Made by a program: the position numbers and the translations under genes
In this document: in pieces, positions 46,856 to 57,298 of the stretch
Layout of the letters: every line of letters starts with the position of its first letter
Numbering within the stretch: position 1 is the stretch's first letter
Notes under the pieces: generated by a model
What the model was told of the DNA's origin: nothing
Databases searched by the model: none
What the model saw: the letters and a program-made list of their open reading frames with translations, nothing else
DNA from: JAGQOZ01 sp041399205
GTDB lineage: Bacteria > Planctomycetota > Planctomycetia > Pirellulales > Pirellulaceae
Length of the DNA: 64,000 nt
Assembly: GCA_041399205.1 (NCBI GenBank)
Contig: JAWKTK010000003.1
Coordinates: forward strand, 62,001 to 126,000
Direction: 5' to 3'

Positions 46856-48382
46856 ATGCAGGAATCGTTGGCAGTTGGAATCGATTTGGGGACCACTTAT
46901 TCTGCGGTTGCCGTTTTGGACAAATCAGGGCAGCCGCAAACATTGCTGAACGCCGAAGGTGATCGGCTGACGCCCAGCGTGGTGCTGTTTGACGACGAAA
47001 ATGTGGTTGTCGGCAAAGAAGCTCTCAAGGCCATTGGTACCGACGCACTTCGAGTGGCCTTGTGCATGAAACGAGAACTCGGGCAGCGCAGCTTTGCCAA
47101 GAATTGGCCGGCCGTCACTATCCTCCCGAAGCGTTAGAAGCGTGGGTGCTGAACAAATTGCGGTCCGATGCCGAGCAGCAGATTGGCGCTTTCAGCGAGC
47201 AGTCATTACGGTGCCGGCATACTTTGATGAAGTTCGTCGCAAGGCCACGCAAGACGCCGGTTACATGGCCGGCATTGAAGTGCTGGACATCATCAACGAA
47301 CCAACCGCCGCCGCCATCGCCTACGGATTGAACAAGGTTGGCTGCAAAACAAGCAACCATCTAAGCTGTTGGTGTACGATTTGGGTGGCGGTACGTTTGA
47401 TGTCACCGTGATGGAAATTTTGCAGGGCGAATGCATCACGCTGGCCACGGATGGTGACGTTCGCTTGGGTGGTCAAGATTGGGATCAACGCTTGGTAGAC
47501 ATCGTTGCCAACGAATTCGTTCGCCAATTTGACGTGGATCCTCGAGAAGACCCGAACGCGGCCGGTCGATTGTGGCGAGACTGCGAAGACGCCAAACGGA
47601 CTCTTTCGGCGCGAACCAAAGCCAGTATCCCCTGCGACTACCAAGGTCACGCGTTACGCCACGAAGTCACTCGCGAACAATTCGAATCAGCCACACAAGA
47701 CTTGCTGGACCGCACCACGTTTACCACTCGGCAAACTCTTCAAGCCGCAGGACTAACCTGGAACGACATCGATCGCATTCTGCTGGTCGGCGGTTCGACT
47801 CGGATGCCAGCCGTGGCCTTTCGTTTGCAGGAACTCTCCGGCATGGAACCCGATGCGGCAATTGCCACCGACGAAGCCGTAGCGCATGGCGCGGCCATTC
47901 ACGCCGGGATTTGTTTGGACAAGGCTGCAAATCGACCGGCCAAGTTTTCAATTCGTAACGTCAATTCACACAGCTTGGGAGTTGTGGCCTCGGAAGCGTC
48001 AACCGGTCGAGCTCGTAATGCCGTGCTGATTCCTCGCAACACGCCGCTGCCCGTAACCGCCAAGCGAACCTTCAAGACGCAGAAGGAAGACCAACGTAGC
48101 GTGCTGGTGAAAATTGTCGAAGGAGAAAGCGCCAAGCCGGATGACTGTGTGCAACTGGGACGCTGTAGTGTACGTGACCTGCCGCCGGGCTTGCCTTCGC
48201 AAACGCCGATCGAAGTTCGCTTTCACTACGAAGAAAACGGTCGACTGACCGTGATGGTCTGCATTGGCAAGACCAACACGTGGGCCCGACACCAACTGCA
48301 GCGAGAAAACAGCTTGACACAAGAGCAACTTGATACGTGGCGACGTTTTGTTTCGGGCGTCTTGCCGCCAACCCCAGCTTGA
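46856..48382 (+). CDS. Hsp70/DnaK-like ATPase, three frameshifts, short C-terminus
   Basis: The ATPase domain is typical: VGIDLGTTYSAVAV, RLTPSVVLFDDENVVVG, VITVPAYFDEVRRKATQDAG, INEPTAAAIAYGLNK, LLVYDLGGGTFDVTVMEI and DRILLVGGSTRMPAV. The substrate domain is present (VLIPRNTPLP), but the helical lid is missing and the protein ends at ...PPTPA, so it is a lidless Hsp70 paralogue, not the main DnaK. The first reading frame breaks near 47102 (AAGAATTGG), then near 47195 and 47343; each needs a single-base change. The ATG at 46856 is MQESLAVG. Confidence 0.85.
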
Positions 48383-48389
48383 CCTTGCC

Positions 48390-48696
48390 AAGCGACATCA
48401 GGCAGTGGCTCAATCGAACGTAATTTGAACTCTTGGCCGCCCACCTTGAGTAGATGGAAGCCGTGGCAGCGTAGTGCTTTTCGAATGGACTTTCTTCTTG
48501 AAAGCCCCAATGAAAGTAGTGGCCACCACGTTCGGCAAATGAAACAGACGCCCGGCACCCACTCGAAATGACCGGCGCTACAGCCCCGCTCGACGGTATC
48601 GCCCATCTCCGCAAGTTCCCGAAACGTCCAACATTTGACGGAAAAACGCCCATTCTCACATTCGCGTCTAAGATGTTGCCAAACTGCAATTGTCAC
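48390..48696 (-). CDS. Possible small protein, antisense to Hsp70-like 3' end
   Basis: The 48226-48696 minus-strand frame starts MTIAVWQHLRRECENGRF and contains GHFEWVPGVCFICRT and KALRCHGFHLLKVGGQEF. These read like a real but unrecognised protein; the part beyond 48390 lies in the Hsp70 gene and is probably not coding. It may end by a lost stop near 48385. Treat as doubtful. Confidence 0.3.
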
Positions 48697-48731
48697 AAAC
48701 GGATCCAGACGCTACATTGGGTGGCTCGAAA

Positions 48732-48806
48732 CGGGGTGTAGCGCAGTCTGGCTAGCGCATCTGCTTTGGGAGCAGAGGGTCGTAGGTTCGAATCCTATCA
48801 CCCCGA
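48732..48806 (+). tRNA. tRNA-Pro (anticodon TGG)
   Basis: This 75-base gene folds as a cloverleaf. The acceptor arm starts CGGGGTG and pairs with the CACCCCG end, the anticodon stem is TCTGC/GCAGA with a loop TTTGGGA giving anticodon TGG, and the T-arm has the invariant GGTTCGAATCC. CCA is not encoded. It is followed by its own terminator. Confidence 0.96.
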
Positions 48807-48816
48807 CTTGAAAATC

Positions 48817-48854
48817 AAAACAGCTCGTCGCGTCATTCGCGCCGAGCTGTTTTT
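48817..48854 (+). terminator. Intrinsic terminator after tRNA-Pro
   Basis: AAAACAGCTCG pairs with CGAGCTGTTTT and the inner CGCG pairs again; a T5 run and TCTTT follow. It ends the tRNA transcript. Confidence 0.88.
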
Positions 48855-49098
48855 CTTTGAATTGCAGCGACCTACGCTGTTTCCAGACGGTTCTTTGCTA
48901 GTTCAAACAACCGTTCCAACCGGGGCCATTTTCAATGCCGGTTACCAGGCGGGCAGTCTTTGAGACTCATCTTCCGTAAGCCGTTGGCGATGGAGCAACG
49001 AAGACGGCTCCAGCGCGATGATGACTTGGTAGCGTTTTTCAGCCTCATGGGGCTCAAAGGGTCGGTTGTGAGGTTCAGGTAGAATAACGACAACGCAA

Positions 49099-49151
49099 AG
49101 TAGCATGGGCCCATGGCCCGTGGTAACCTCGTAGCATGGGCCCATGCTACG
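49099..49151. repeat. REP palindromes upstream of the RAYT gene
   Basis: Two copies of the REP element. The first begins GTAGCATGGGCCCATGGCCC at about 49100; the second (49130-49151) is a perfect 22-bp palindrome built from CGTAGCATGGG and its complement. The same sequence recurs downstream of the transposase at 49896-49977 and at 50161-50182. Confidence 0.9.
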
Positions 49152-49220
49152 CTTATAATGCTACGCTTATAATGCTACGGTTATAATACTACACTCATAA
49201 TACTACGCTTATAATACTAC
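49151..49220 (+). promoter_or_regulatory. Five-copy 14-bp repeat with TATAAT cores
   Basis: Five 14-base units (GCTTATAATGCTAC, twice exact, then GGTTATAATACTAC, ACTCATAATACTAC, GCTTATAATACTAC) run head to tail. Four contain TTATAAT, a near-perfect -10 hexamer. The array ends 4 bases before the transposase ATG. Its role, maybe in transcription start or as a recognition array, is not known. Confidence 0.8.
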
Positions 49221-49224
49221 GGTC

Positions 49225-49899
49225 ATGACGTTTAATCTTGACGGACCTCCAGGCTTTCGTGGTCTCGATCCCGACAAGCCTATTCGAATCTACACACGCA
49301 ACCTCCCGCACTGGCGACAAGATGGTGCAACCTATTTCGTCACCTTCAACCTCGACGATGCACTGCCCGGCCCAAAGAAAAATCAACTCAAGAGCATGCG
49401 TCGTGAATGGGAACTCCGCCATCCACCGCCTCGCGACGAACAAACCTGGACGCAATACGCCAAATCTGTTTTTCGTACCGTCGAAAAGTGGATGGACGAA
49501 GGACACGGCAAATGTTGGTTCAGAAACAAACAATTCGCGAATGAACTGCACCGAAGTATCCTGCACTTTCACGACAAGCGGTATGAGATTGGTTGCTTTG
49601 CAATCATGGCCAACCACTGTCACTTGGTCATGCGACCGTTCGAGTCAATTGAGCTTGAGGACGAACTTCGGCCTATCAAGAGTATCACCGCAAGGTTCAT
49701 CAACCGGCACGAGCGAACCACTGGTGCGACTTGGCAGCAGGAGTCCTACGATCGCATCATCCGCAACGAAGAGCATCTTTACCGCGTTGTCCAGTACATC
49801 AGCCGGAACCCGAAAAACGCAGGCGTTCCACAAGGTCAATGGCATCGCTGGCTCAATCCGAACTGGCAAGCCGCCGGATGGAATTTCGAAAGTCAGTAG
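49225..49899 (+). CDS. REP-associated tyrosine transposase (RAYT, TnpA-REP)
   Basis: RAYTs are single-copy HUH nucleases that mobilise REP elements. The signature HCH (residues 131-133, in FAIMANHCHLVM) supplies metal ligands, and Tyr175 (QESYDRIIRNEEHLYRVVQY) is the expected catalytic tyrosine. The length of 224 residues is normal. The stop TAG (49897-49899) is itself part of a REP copy, and two REPs precede the gene. Upstream lie the 14-bp array, the tRNA-Pro and its terminator. The next gene downstream is on the opposite strand. Confidence 0.88.
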   Translation: MTFNLDGPPGFRGLDPDKPIRIYTRNLPHWRQDGATYFVTFNLDDALPGPKKNQLKSMRREWELRHPPPRDEQTWTQYAKSVFRTVEKWMDEGHGKCWFRNKQFANELHRSILHFHDKRYEIGCFAIMANHCHLVMRPFESIELEDELRPIKSITARFINRHERTTGATWQQESYDRIIRNEEHLYRVVQYISRNPKNAGVPQGQWHRWLNPNWQAAGWNFESQ

Positions 49900-49977
49900 C
49901 ATGGGCCCATGGCCGGCCCATGGCCCGTGCGAACCTCGTACCGTGCGAACCTCGTAGCATGGGCCCATGGCCCGTGA
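49896..49977. repeat. REP cluster downstream of RAYT
   Basis: Two palindromic copies (GTAGCATGGGCCCATGG at 49896 and again near 49953) surround two short direct copies of CCGTGCGAACCTCGTA. The first copy contains the RAYT stop codon. The remaining intergenic DNA to 50279 has no gene signal. Confidence 0.88.
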
Positions 49978-50160
49978 GCTCCGAACAATACGGCGATTAA
50001 GCTTCGACACCGCACCCATGACGCGACGGGCCATCCATGCTACCTTGCGAACACTGGACGTGTTTGTGTTCGGTCGGCGGCCGGATCACTTCGGCAGAAG
50101 ATTACCCAAACGCTAGCTGGATGTCGCCGGTATGACGAATAGGCGGAGAGGTTAGTACAC

Positions 50161-50182
50161 GGGCCATGGGCCCATGCTACGG
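50161..50182. repeat. Additional REP copy
   Basis: GGGCCATGGGCCCATGCTAC followed by GG is a reverse-oriented copy of the same REP, in the gap before the phosphotransferase gene. Confidence 0.8.
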
Positions 50183-50279
50183 CCGATTCGTTCTCGATTT
50201 ATGAATTAGAAGGCTTGCGCGGCGAGCTGTTTGTTTTCTGGAACGTCCGTGTTCTTCGTTACGAAGCGTCATTCGACGT

Positions 50280-51311
50280 TTACAACACGTCGGGCTCGTT
50301 CGTAGCCGATGCCGTCTCTAATTGCTTCGCCAAGTCGTGCAAACGCTGGTGCACGGCCGTCGAATTGGGAAACGTTTTGCCGTCCAGGAACAGCCACTTC
50401 AGCCAATTCGCAGCGGATAGCACCGGATTGATGCTGGCCAATAGGCGGACCAGCCGTTCTTCGTCCAGCGATAGCGGATGTCGATTCCGATAGGCTGCGA
50501 AGGCGAACGACCAATCATTGCCGATGGCCAGTCGGATGCTGCTTAAATACCGAGCCAAATCGACAGCCGGCGTGTCGATCTGCAACGAACCAAAGTCGAT
50601 CACGCCGCTGACCATGTCGTCCTGGAACAAAACGTGGTCCCACCAGATGTCTCGAGCACACGGGAACACTCGCATTGGCACGCCTTGTACCGCGTTCGAT
50701 TCATTCATCAACGCAGGAGCTGGGCGACAAGCCGCTTCCAGCAGCGGGAGCGCCAACCGCACCAACGCGGCGTCCAACTGAAACGGATTGGCCAGCATCG
50801 CGTGTTTTAGCCGTTGTATCCAATTAGCTTCGCATAGTTCGGACAATCCTTGGTGTCGAAGGCGAATGCCCAGCGGTACTTCGGTTCGAACCAGCGTTGT
50901 CATCCGATTGGCAGACGCATGTATTTGTCCCATGGCCGACATCGCTTGGCAGACTTGATTCCGATCAACCGAATCTGGCGCAACGGGCTTGCCCGGCATC
51001 CACGGCGTGACTTCGTACAGCAAATGATCGTGATGGACAATCGTCTGTCCGTGGCGGTTTGGCAGCGGAGCCGGAATGAACGTCAGCCCGTCGGCTGCCC
51101 ACTGCCGCAGCGTCGCATGGATCAACTGCAAACGCGGCATGTCCGGATGCGACGGCGGCCATTGGCGTAAGCAAAAACAATCGCCCTGGTCAGTTAGCCG
51201 CCAAATTTTTGCTCCGCTAAAACTTTCTGCCGAATGCACCGGCTGAACGCTAACTGTCGACGACAGGAACGTGTATTCGGCCAGAACGTTTTGGGGAGCG
51301 GCGGTTTGCAC
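50280..51311 (-). CDS. Phosphotransferase (aminoglycoside phosphotransferase/choline kinase fold)
   Basis: This is a 343-residue soluble kinase-like protein. The catalytic region reads CARDIWWDHVLFQDD in the place of HGDxxxxN, with Arg/Asp instead of His-Gly at the loop start, and the metal motif follows as VIDFGS. An N-terminal lobe with a glycine-poor nucleotide site comes first (about 25-95). The start is a GTG at 51311. Family members phosphorylate small molecules such as homoserine or aminoglycosides; no evidence points to resistance here. A neighbour with a linked function is not seen. Confidence 0.75.
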   Translation of the reverse strand: MQTAAPQNVLAEYTFLSSTVSVQPVHSAESFSGAKIWRLTDQGDCFCLRQWPPSHPDMPRLQLIHATLRQWAADGLTFIPAPLPNRHGQTIVHHDHLLYEVTPWMPGKPVAPDSVDRNQVCQAMSAMGQIHASANRMTTLVRTEVPLGIRLRHQGLSELCEANWIQRLKHAMLANPFQLDAALVRLALPLLEAACRPAPALMNESNAVQGVPMRVFPCARDIWWDHVLFQDDMVSGVIDFGSLQIDTPAVDLARYLSSIRLAIGNDWSFAFAAYRNRHPLSLDEERLVRLLASINPVLSAANWLKWLFLDGKTFPNSTAVHQRLHDLAKQLETASATNEPDVL

Positions 51312-51462
51312 TAGAGTTTGTCCGCTGGTGGTTCCGCCGTCCGAGCAGAATCGGCTCTGTTGATCATTGCTTCTAATTCGTCATGAGATTTGTCGAGCGA
51401 AATAACCGACGTTACTCTGCCCGAATTGAACAAATCCTGAGAGCTAGGAACTCGGTACTCGG

Positions 51463-52369
51463 CTAAAACTCTTCAGGCAGCTGTTCCGCAGGCACTCGTT
51501 CCATTGGCCATTGCGGGCCGGCAATATCAATCATCGCTTCCAATTCTTCCGGTGGCGTGTCGGCTGGAATTGCCGAAGTACTACCGTCCAGATGACTGCC
51601 GATAAAGATGCCGCCGGCGTGATCGCTGCCGATTTTTCCCAATTCGGGCAGAGTGACGTCGGTTGGTTCGGCCCAGAAAACGCCCGGGCCAGCCGTTTCA
51701 ATCACACCCAACGTGCGGCTTATGCCGTCGCGAATTTGTCCAACCTTGACTTCCTTGCCACCGGGAGGAAATGCACTGTTCGCATCTACGACAACCATGT
51801 AGTTGGTGTAATCAACTCCAGCGACCTGTGCGTCCGAAGGACATCGAAAGAAATCGGGCATGTTGCCTTGCGTCACGGCCAGATTCACTGGATCATCCCA
51901 CGGTTTGGTGAGATCCAGTTGTTCATACATGGCGAATTCTTCCATGTACGGCAGAATTAAGACTCGCCAACTGTGCAGTGGCCGGCCGTTCTCATCTACC
52001 GTGTACGCGGGCGGAAGATGCCCGTTGGCCGATTCGTAATTAAAAATGGCCAAGGCAATCTGTTTTTGGTTGGTGATACAGATGTTACGTCGCGCGGCTT
52101 CTCTGGCAGCGTTAATCGCCGGCAGCAACAAAGCGATGAGAATGGGCACCATCACCAACGCGGCACCGCCCATGATCAACGCGGCCAGCAGACAACCGTT
52201 CATCGACTTCCGCGGAGCAGCATTTGCGGTCATCGGTTCCGCAAACGCACTGGCAGCCGGGAATGGTGATGGTCCGCTTACAAGCTCGACAAGGCCCTGT
52301 CGACCCCGCGAATTTCTCCGCCACACTCATCTGCTCATGACAATGGGGACAGGTGAACGAAATAGCCAT
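51463..52369 (-). CDS. DUF1559-like protein with N-terminal zinc ribbon, one frameshift
   Basis: The ATG at 52369 opens MAISFTCPHCHEQMSVAEKF and GPCRACKRTITIPG: a zinc ribbon (CPHC and CRAC). The next frame continues with ASAFAEPMTANAAPRKSMNG, a membrane segment (CLLAALIMGGAALVMVPILI) and the DUF1559 core: LLPAINAAREAARRNICITN, then NYESANGHLPPAYTVDENG and PGGKEVKVGQIRDGISRTLG. The frame breaks near 52262. DUF1559 proteins are abundant pilin-like envelope proteins in planctomycetes; the type-IV cleavage site is replaced here by the zinc ribbon. One base in the TTCCCGG run would join the two parts. Confidence 0.8.
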
Positions 52370-52430
52370 GGGTTGGTTTCCTGTTAGATGTGCAATACGA
52401 AATATGATGTTCTTCGTTCGAAGCGAACCG

Positions 52431-55400
52431 TTATTGGACCGGCACCAAGCGAATGTAATCGACTCCAATCATGTAGCGCGGGATCGCTTGACGATTCGCG
52501 CCGACGATTTCGAAGCCAATTTTTGCTTCGCCGTCGGCTAATTCGACTTCGCCCAGATTCAACACGCCCGAGGTAATCACGTCCGGATCAAACAGATCGA
52601 TCGGTTCGCCCATTTTTTCCTCGTTGACCCAAACTTGAGCAATCGCGTAATCGGGAGCCTTGGTGAAGACGACTTCCAACTGGTAGCGACCCGCCTGCGA
52701 CACCGGCGCGGCTACCTCCAACTTGTCGCTCGGCTGGCCATCAATCCACCACAGATGATCATTACCGCTCCACCGATCCTTGGCGAACGCTCGCATATCC
52801 TGTCCGCTGGCCTTTCCACCACTCTTGCCCACAATCTTCAGCGTTTCCGCTTCCAGCGCGCCGTCGACTTTGCCCGTCGCGGCGTTGATCGCGCCTTAGG
52901 ACCACCGACGCTCACTTGCGTGGGACTCTGCAAATACGCCACCAAATCCACAATCTGTTCGGGCGTCAGCGTGTCCAGCAAACCTTCCGGCATCATCGAC
53001 AGCGGTGACAAGTTTCTGTCATCAATGTCTGCCTTGGGAATCACTTGCGTATCATTGATTGTGCGAATGGTCACGGCCGAATCGGTTTCACTTTGGATCA
53101 AACCCGAGACTACTCGACCATCCGCCAAATCCAGCACGGACATCTGATAGTCTTTGCCTAGCACGGCGCTGGGATCGACAATGTTTTGCAGCAAGTAATC
53201 CAGATTGGTTCGGTTCGAACCTGTGATGTCCGGCCCGACATCGCCGCCGTTGCCGAACAGTTTATGGCACGAACCACACGTCTTGTCGAACAAGAATCGA
53301 CCGTGGCTACGGCTGCCGTTTTGAATCGCATCATCCGCAAGCAGGGCCGCAAACGTTTGCATCTTGGCTTGTTTGTCGGCCGATGATTCGCGAATCGCGC
53401 CCCACGCTTTTTCTAAGCTGGCATTCAACGCTTCGTTGCCCAAGCTTTGGATCTGGCGAATGTGAAAGGCGTGAACATCGGTGCGAGCGATCCGGCCATC
53501 GGCCAGCGCGGTGACCAAAACTTCGGCATACGGAAGTCGCGAAGTCAACGTGCCCACGGCGTCCGTCCTTTCCGCCGCCGAAAGTTGATCGTAGATTTCC
53601 AAAATCTTGTCGGGCGTCTTCGCATCACTGACTTGAGCCAACGCCTTGAGTGCATCCGAACGCAACGCCGGTTCGCTCAGCACCGCCTGATAGGCATTCG
53701 CCGCGCCCGCATCCTGGCCTCGCAGCAAAATCGCCAACGCCTCCTTGCGACTTTCCAGCGGTTGCGCTGTGTCCATCAAGCGCGTCCGCAGAGTGGGAAA
53801 AATACGGCGGTCGCCAAACAGCACGGCAATCTTCACGGCTTTGTCCACAATCGCCGCATCCGCGCTGTTGATCAGCTGGGCGTAGGCGGCTTGCCACGCA
53901 GCGGGCATTTGTAAATTGGCTTGTCCTTCGAACGCGCGAATCATTTCGTCCAAGATCATGGCCTGCTGCGCCGGTTCGGCCGACGTTAGTTGCTGGACCA
54001 CGGCGTTTCTCGAACTGCCTTCCACGGCTGCTCGGCGAGTAATAAACCGGACCAGCTTGGGAATCTTGGCCGCGGCGGCCAACTGCATCGCTTGATCTGT
54101 GTTGTGTGTGACCAGCGGCTCGATGCCGTACCAATACATCAGCGGCAGATTGTGATCATCCGTGTCTTCGGCGTGCTGCGAAAGAGCGAACGCGATTTGC
54201 CAACGACTGTCCAGCGGCAAGCGTTGGAGCGCCGAGGCCAGGTAGAGTCGTACGAGTGGCGAATCGTCTGCTTCGGCCATTTGAGCCATCACGGCCAGGG
54301 AATCGGCGTCTACTGACTTGTCTTCCAGCTCCAGTTGGATGGCCCAACTTCGCATGTATTCGTCCGCGTCGTGCATGAGTTTGCGGAATTGGTCAGACGA
54401 AAGTGCATCTAACGCATGCAGCGTCCAGAGTGCTCGTAGGCGCCGAGTCCCATCGGGATTATCGTTCAGGATCGATTGCAGGCTGGCCACGTCAGATTTG
54501 GAAATGCGATGGGCGCCGTTGCGATGTTGCAAGATGCGTCTAGCGGTCCGCACGTACCAATCATTTTGGTGAAGGTGCAGTTGGATCAATTCGGTATTGG
54601 ACATCGATTCCAGATCCACTTTCTTTCGATCTGGCGAACCGTAGGCCAAGTTGTAGATGCGACCGTTGGTTCGATCCCAGATCTCGGGATTGGTTCGATG
54701 GCAGGCGTTTTTGTCGTACCAGTCAATCAGATAGACCGAACCATTCGGGCCGTATTTTAGATTGATACCTCGATACCATTTGTCATTCGACAGCAAAATA
54801 TCTGGAGCTCGATCGCCCACGTATCCCGAACCTTTTCGCGCCAACTTGTCATTGTTCACTCGATTTCCATGGATGTTGTTCATGAAAATCTGGTTGCGAT
54901 ACTGTGACGGCCAGTTGTCACCCAGGTAGACCATGGCGCCACAATGCGCGTGACCACCGCCGGCGGCCAAGGTGTCTGCCGGCGCGTCCGGTTCTTGTCC
55001 CCACCACGCGTGATCTCGAATGTCACCCGCGTAATGCCGATGCACGGCAATGGTTTGAATGTCTTCAAAAATGTAAGGATTGAAATGACGGCCACCTTGG
55101 CGCTGATACCGAGCACCTTGGACAATGTGCCACAGATGCGGAATGACACATGCCGTGATGAACGGATGACCATGGTCGTTGAAGTCGACGCCCCACGGGT
55201 TGCTGGTGCCGTAGGAGAAGATTTCGAATTCGTGCCGTTGCGGATGATAACGCCAGACGGCTGCGTTCATGGCAGTGCGTTCGGAATCGGACGCTCCCGG
55301 TTTGCCCACATTCGAATGCGTGAAGACTCCGTGGCAACCGTACAACCAACCGTCGGGCCCCCAAATGAACGCGTTCAATGTTTCGTGCGTGTCTTGGTAG

Positions 55401-55885
55401 CCAAAGCCGTCCAGCAGAATCTGTGGTTCCGAATCGGGTTGGTCGTCACCATTAGCGTCCGGAATGAACATAAAATACGGTGCCGCTCCCACCCAAACTC
55501 CGCCGAATCCCACTTCCAAACCGCTGACTAGGTTGAGTCCTTCGGCGAAGACTTTGCGAGTTTCAAACGTGCCGTCCAAGTCGGTGTCTTCCAGGATGAC
55601 AATCTTGTCTCGGCCCTGCCCTTCCGGTGCTCGAATGGGATACGTGTAGGCTTCGGCCACCCAGATGCGACCTTTGTGATCGATGGTAAATGCCACGGGC
55701 TGATGGACTAACGGTTCGGCTGCAGCCAACTGCACTTGGAAACCGTCCAGGGCGGACATGTAAGCAGCTGCTTCTTGACCGGTCATCCCTGCGTGGATTG
55801 GTCGATCAGGAGTGGCGGCGAATAGCGGTTGGGCAACGGCGAACAGTAATGCGGAGCACACTAAGATTTTTGGCAGGCGAATCAT
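52431..55885 (-). CDS. PVC-type CxxCH membrane dehydrogenase, one frameshift
   Basis: This is a large secreted protein of about 1,150 residues. A signal peptide (1-23) precedes a six-bladed propeller with planctomycete-typical motifs: GRIWVAEAYTYPIRAPEGQG, GWLYGCHGVFTHSNVG and GHAHCGAMVYLGDNWP. HEAT-like helical repeats follow, then a cytochrome with CGSCH (CxxCH near residue 870) and MMPEGLLDTLTPEQI. The frame shifts at about 52897: an added base in GGCGCG continues AINAATGKVDGALEAETLKI and joins the 52431-52832 part, a carbohydrate-binding-like beta domain. Function, perhaps oxidising polysaccharides, is inferred. The start ATG is at 55885. Confidence 0.85.
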
Positions 55886-56264
55886 AGCAAGGTTTTGCCT
55901 CGGAATCGGACAGGTGGGATTTCAGAACGAAGGGAAACTGTTGAACGAACATTCTACACGAATTATCGAGACAACCGTAGTTGCTTTTTGAAGGCGGCCT
56001 TTTGATTCGAATTGGCTGGCGTCGCGACTGTAGTTCGCACCGGTTTGTGGCGCCGTCGCAGTCCAGGCTAGAAAGTGCACAAGGGATCGGTGACCGGTGG
56101 CTAACGCACACCGGCAAGAATGTTTCGTCATCCGAGCTGGGTTAGTGTCATTGATTCTCCCGCGTTCTCGGACCAGCGCCACACAAAAGCCGTCCAGCAG
56201 CGACACAACCGCTTGGTATAATAACGTCATTCGTATTTCGTGTTTTCAGACGATAGGCGGCGAC
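55886..56264. other. Intergenic region with divergent genes
   Basis: About 380 bases between the CxxCH dehydrogenase gene and the membrane protein at 56265. I see no gene or repeat; one open frame (56097 onward) is the upstream continuation of the membrane protein without a ribosome site. Confidence 0.5.
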
Positions 56265-57011
56265 ATGCGGAATTCTCGTCTTGTATTTCTGACCGTTGCG
56301 GCGGCATTGCTGCACGTCGTGACGTTTGCCATGGGTTTCGGGGACCTTGTTAGCTTTAACTTCTGGGTGATGGCATTTCAAATTGTGATGTGTGAATACA
56401 TAGCCACATCGGCGAGGTCGATATGCAGTTGGTTCATTGCTGTTGTCGGTGGTCTCATCTTGATTGCGGCCTGTCACAGCTTTTCACTTACTGTCTGGCT
56501 AAAGGGAATTGTCGTTGACGGGCAAATTTGGACTATTGCATTTTCCTGCGGGCTTGTTTTTTCGATTACACACTTAATTGTCAACCGACCGTTCGGCACG
56601 GACTTTTTTCGTGTTTCGTTTGCAGAGTGCCTTGCGACCGTCCTGATTTTTTGTGTGTTGTTCGCAGTTGTGAAACGAGAATACGATCCCAAGGCTTACG
56701 GTATCCCAGTTCGCTTGCCGGGTTGGGATTGGCGCATTCACCAATTGCCGTTGTTTGTTGTCGCGCCCTTGCTATTGTCTTTCGGAAAACGATTGCTGAC
56801 TCTGACATTCGCTGGCTTTGCGTATTTGGCGTTATGCATGCTGCACGGGTGGATTGTCTACACTTATCCGGATCGCTATCACTACCGATTGAGTTTTCAC
56901 GAACTCGTCGAACTGGTCGTGATCAATTTTTCTATTGGAATATTCGTGGTCATGACCAGCTATCCAAGGTTGGATTGTGATTCTCGAGGCGATTCAACGA
57001 GAACTCACTAG
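56265..57011 (+). CDS. Polytopic hypothetical membrane protein
   Basis: This 248-residue protein contains about seven hydrophobic segments separated by short loops (first at 5-30, last near 230). I recognise no family. The ATG at 56265 (MRNSRLVFLTVAAALLHVV) follows AGGCGG; the frame continues open upstream but without a ribosome site. Codon use is less biased than in neighbouring genes, so expression is probably low. Confidence 0.68.
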   Translation: MRNSRLVFLTVAAALLHVVTFAMGFGDLVSFNFWVMAFQIVMCEYIATSARSICSWFIAVVGGLILIAACHSFSLTVWLKGIVVDGQIWTIAFSCGLVFSITHLIVNRPFGTDFFRVSFAECLATVLIFCVLFAVVKREYDPKAYGIPVRLPGWDWRIHQLPLFVVAPLLLSFGKRLLTLTFAGFAYLALCMLHGWIVYTYPDRYHYRLSFHELVELVVINFSIGIFVVMTSYPRLDCDSRGDSTRTH

Positions 57012-57035
57012 CGGACTTGGAATGCCATGATATTT

Positions 57036-57243
57036 AGCCCAGCGGGCGACACATCTTTGCCGGTGTACGTCAGCCACCGGCCCTCGGTATTGACTCGAAA
57101 GCCCAGCGGGTGACACATCATGCAACGCTGAGTCCGATTTGTGCTTCCGCTTACTGTAGCTTGTTAGCGCCCAGCGGGCTGGCTTTGCATTCGCTGCCGA
57201 ATTGGAACGTGCACCAAAAAGCATTCGTAGCCCAGCGGTCGGA
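57036..57243. repeat. Short direct repeats, AGCCCAGCGGGYGACACAT
   Basis: The 19-base sequence occurs at 57036-57054 and 57100-57118, with one base difference. Shortened relatives (CGCCCAGCGGGCTGG near 57169 and TAGCCCAGCGGTCGG near 57229) follow at ~60-base spacing, and a further GCCCAGCGGGCGA lies inside the gene at 57728. The pattern fills the gap between 57011 and 57299. Confidence 0.65.
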
Positions 57244-57298
57244 TCTGCTACAATGTCGAGCTCGCTACCGTTGCCCTTCGCAGGACGAATCATATTCT

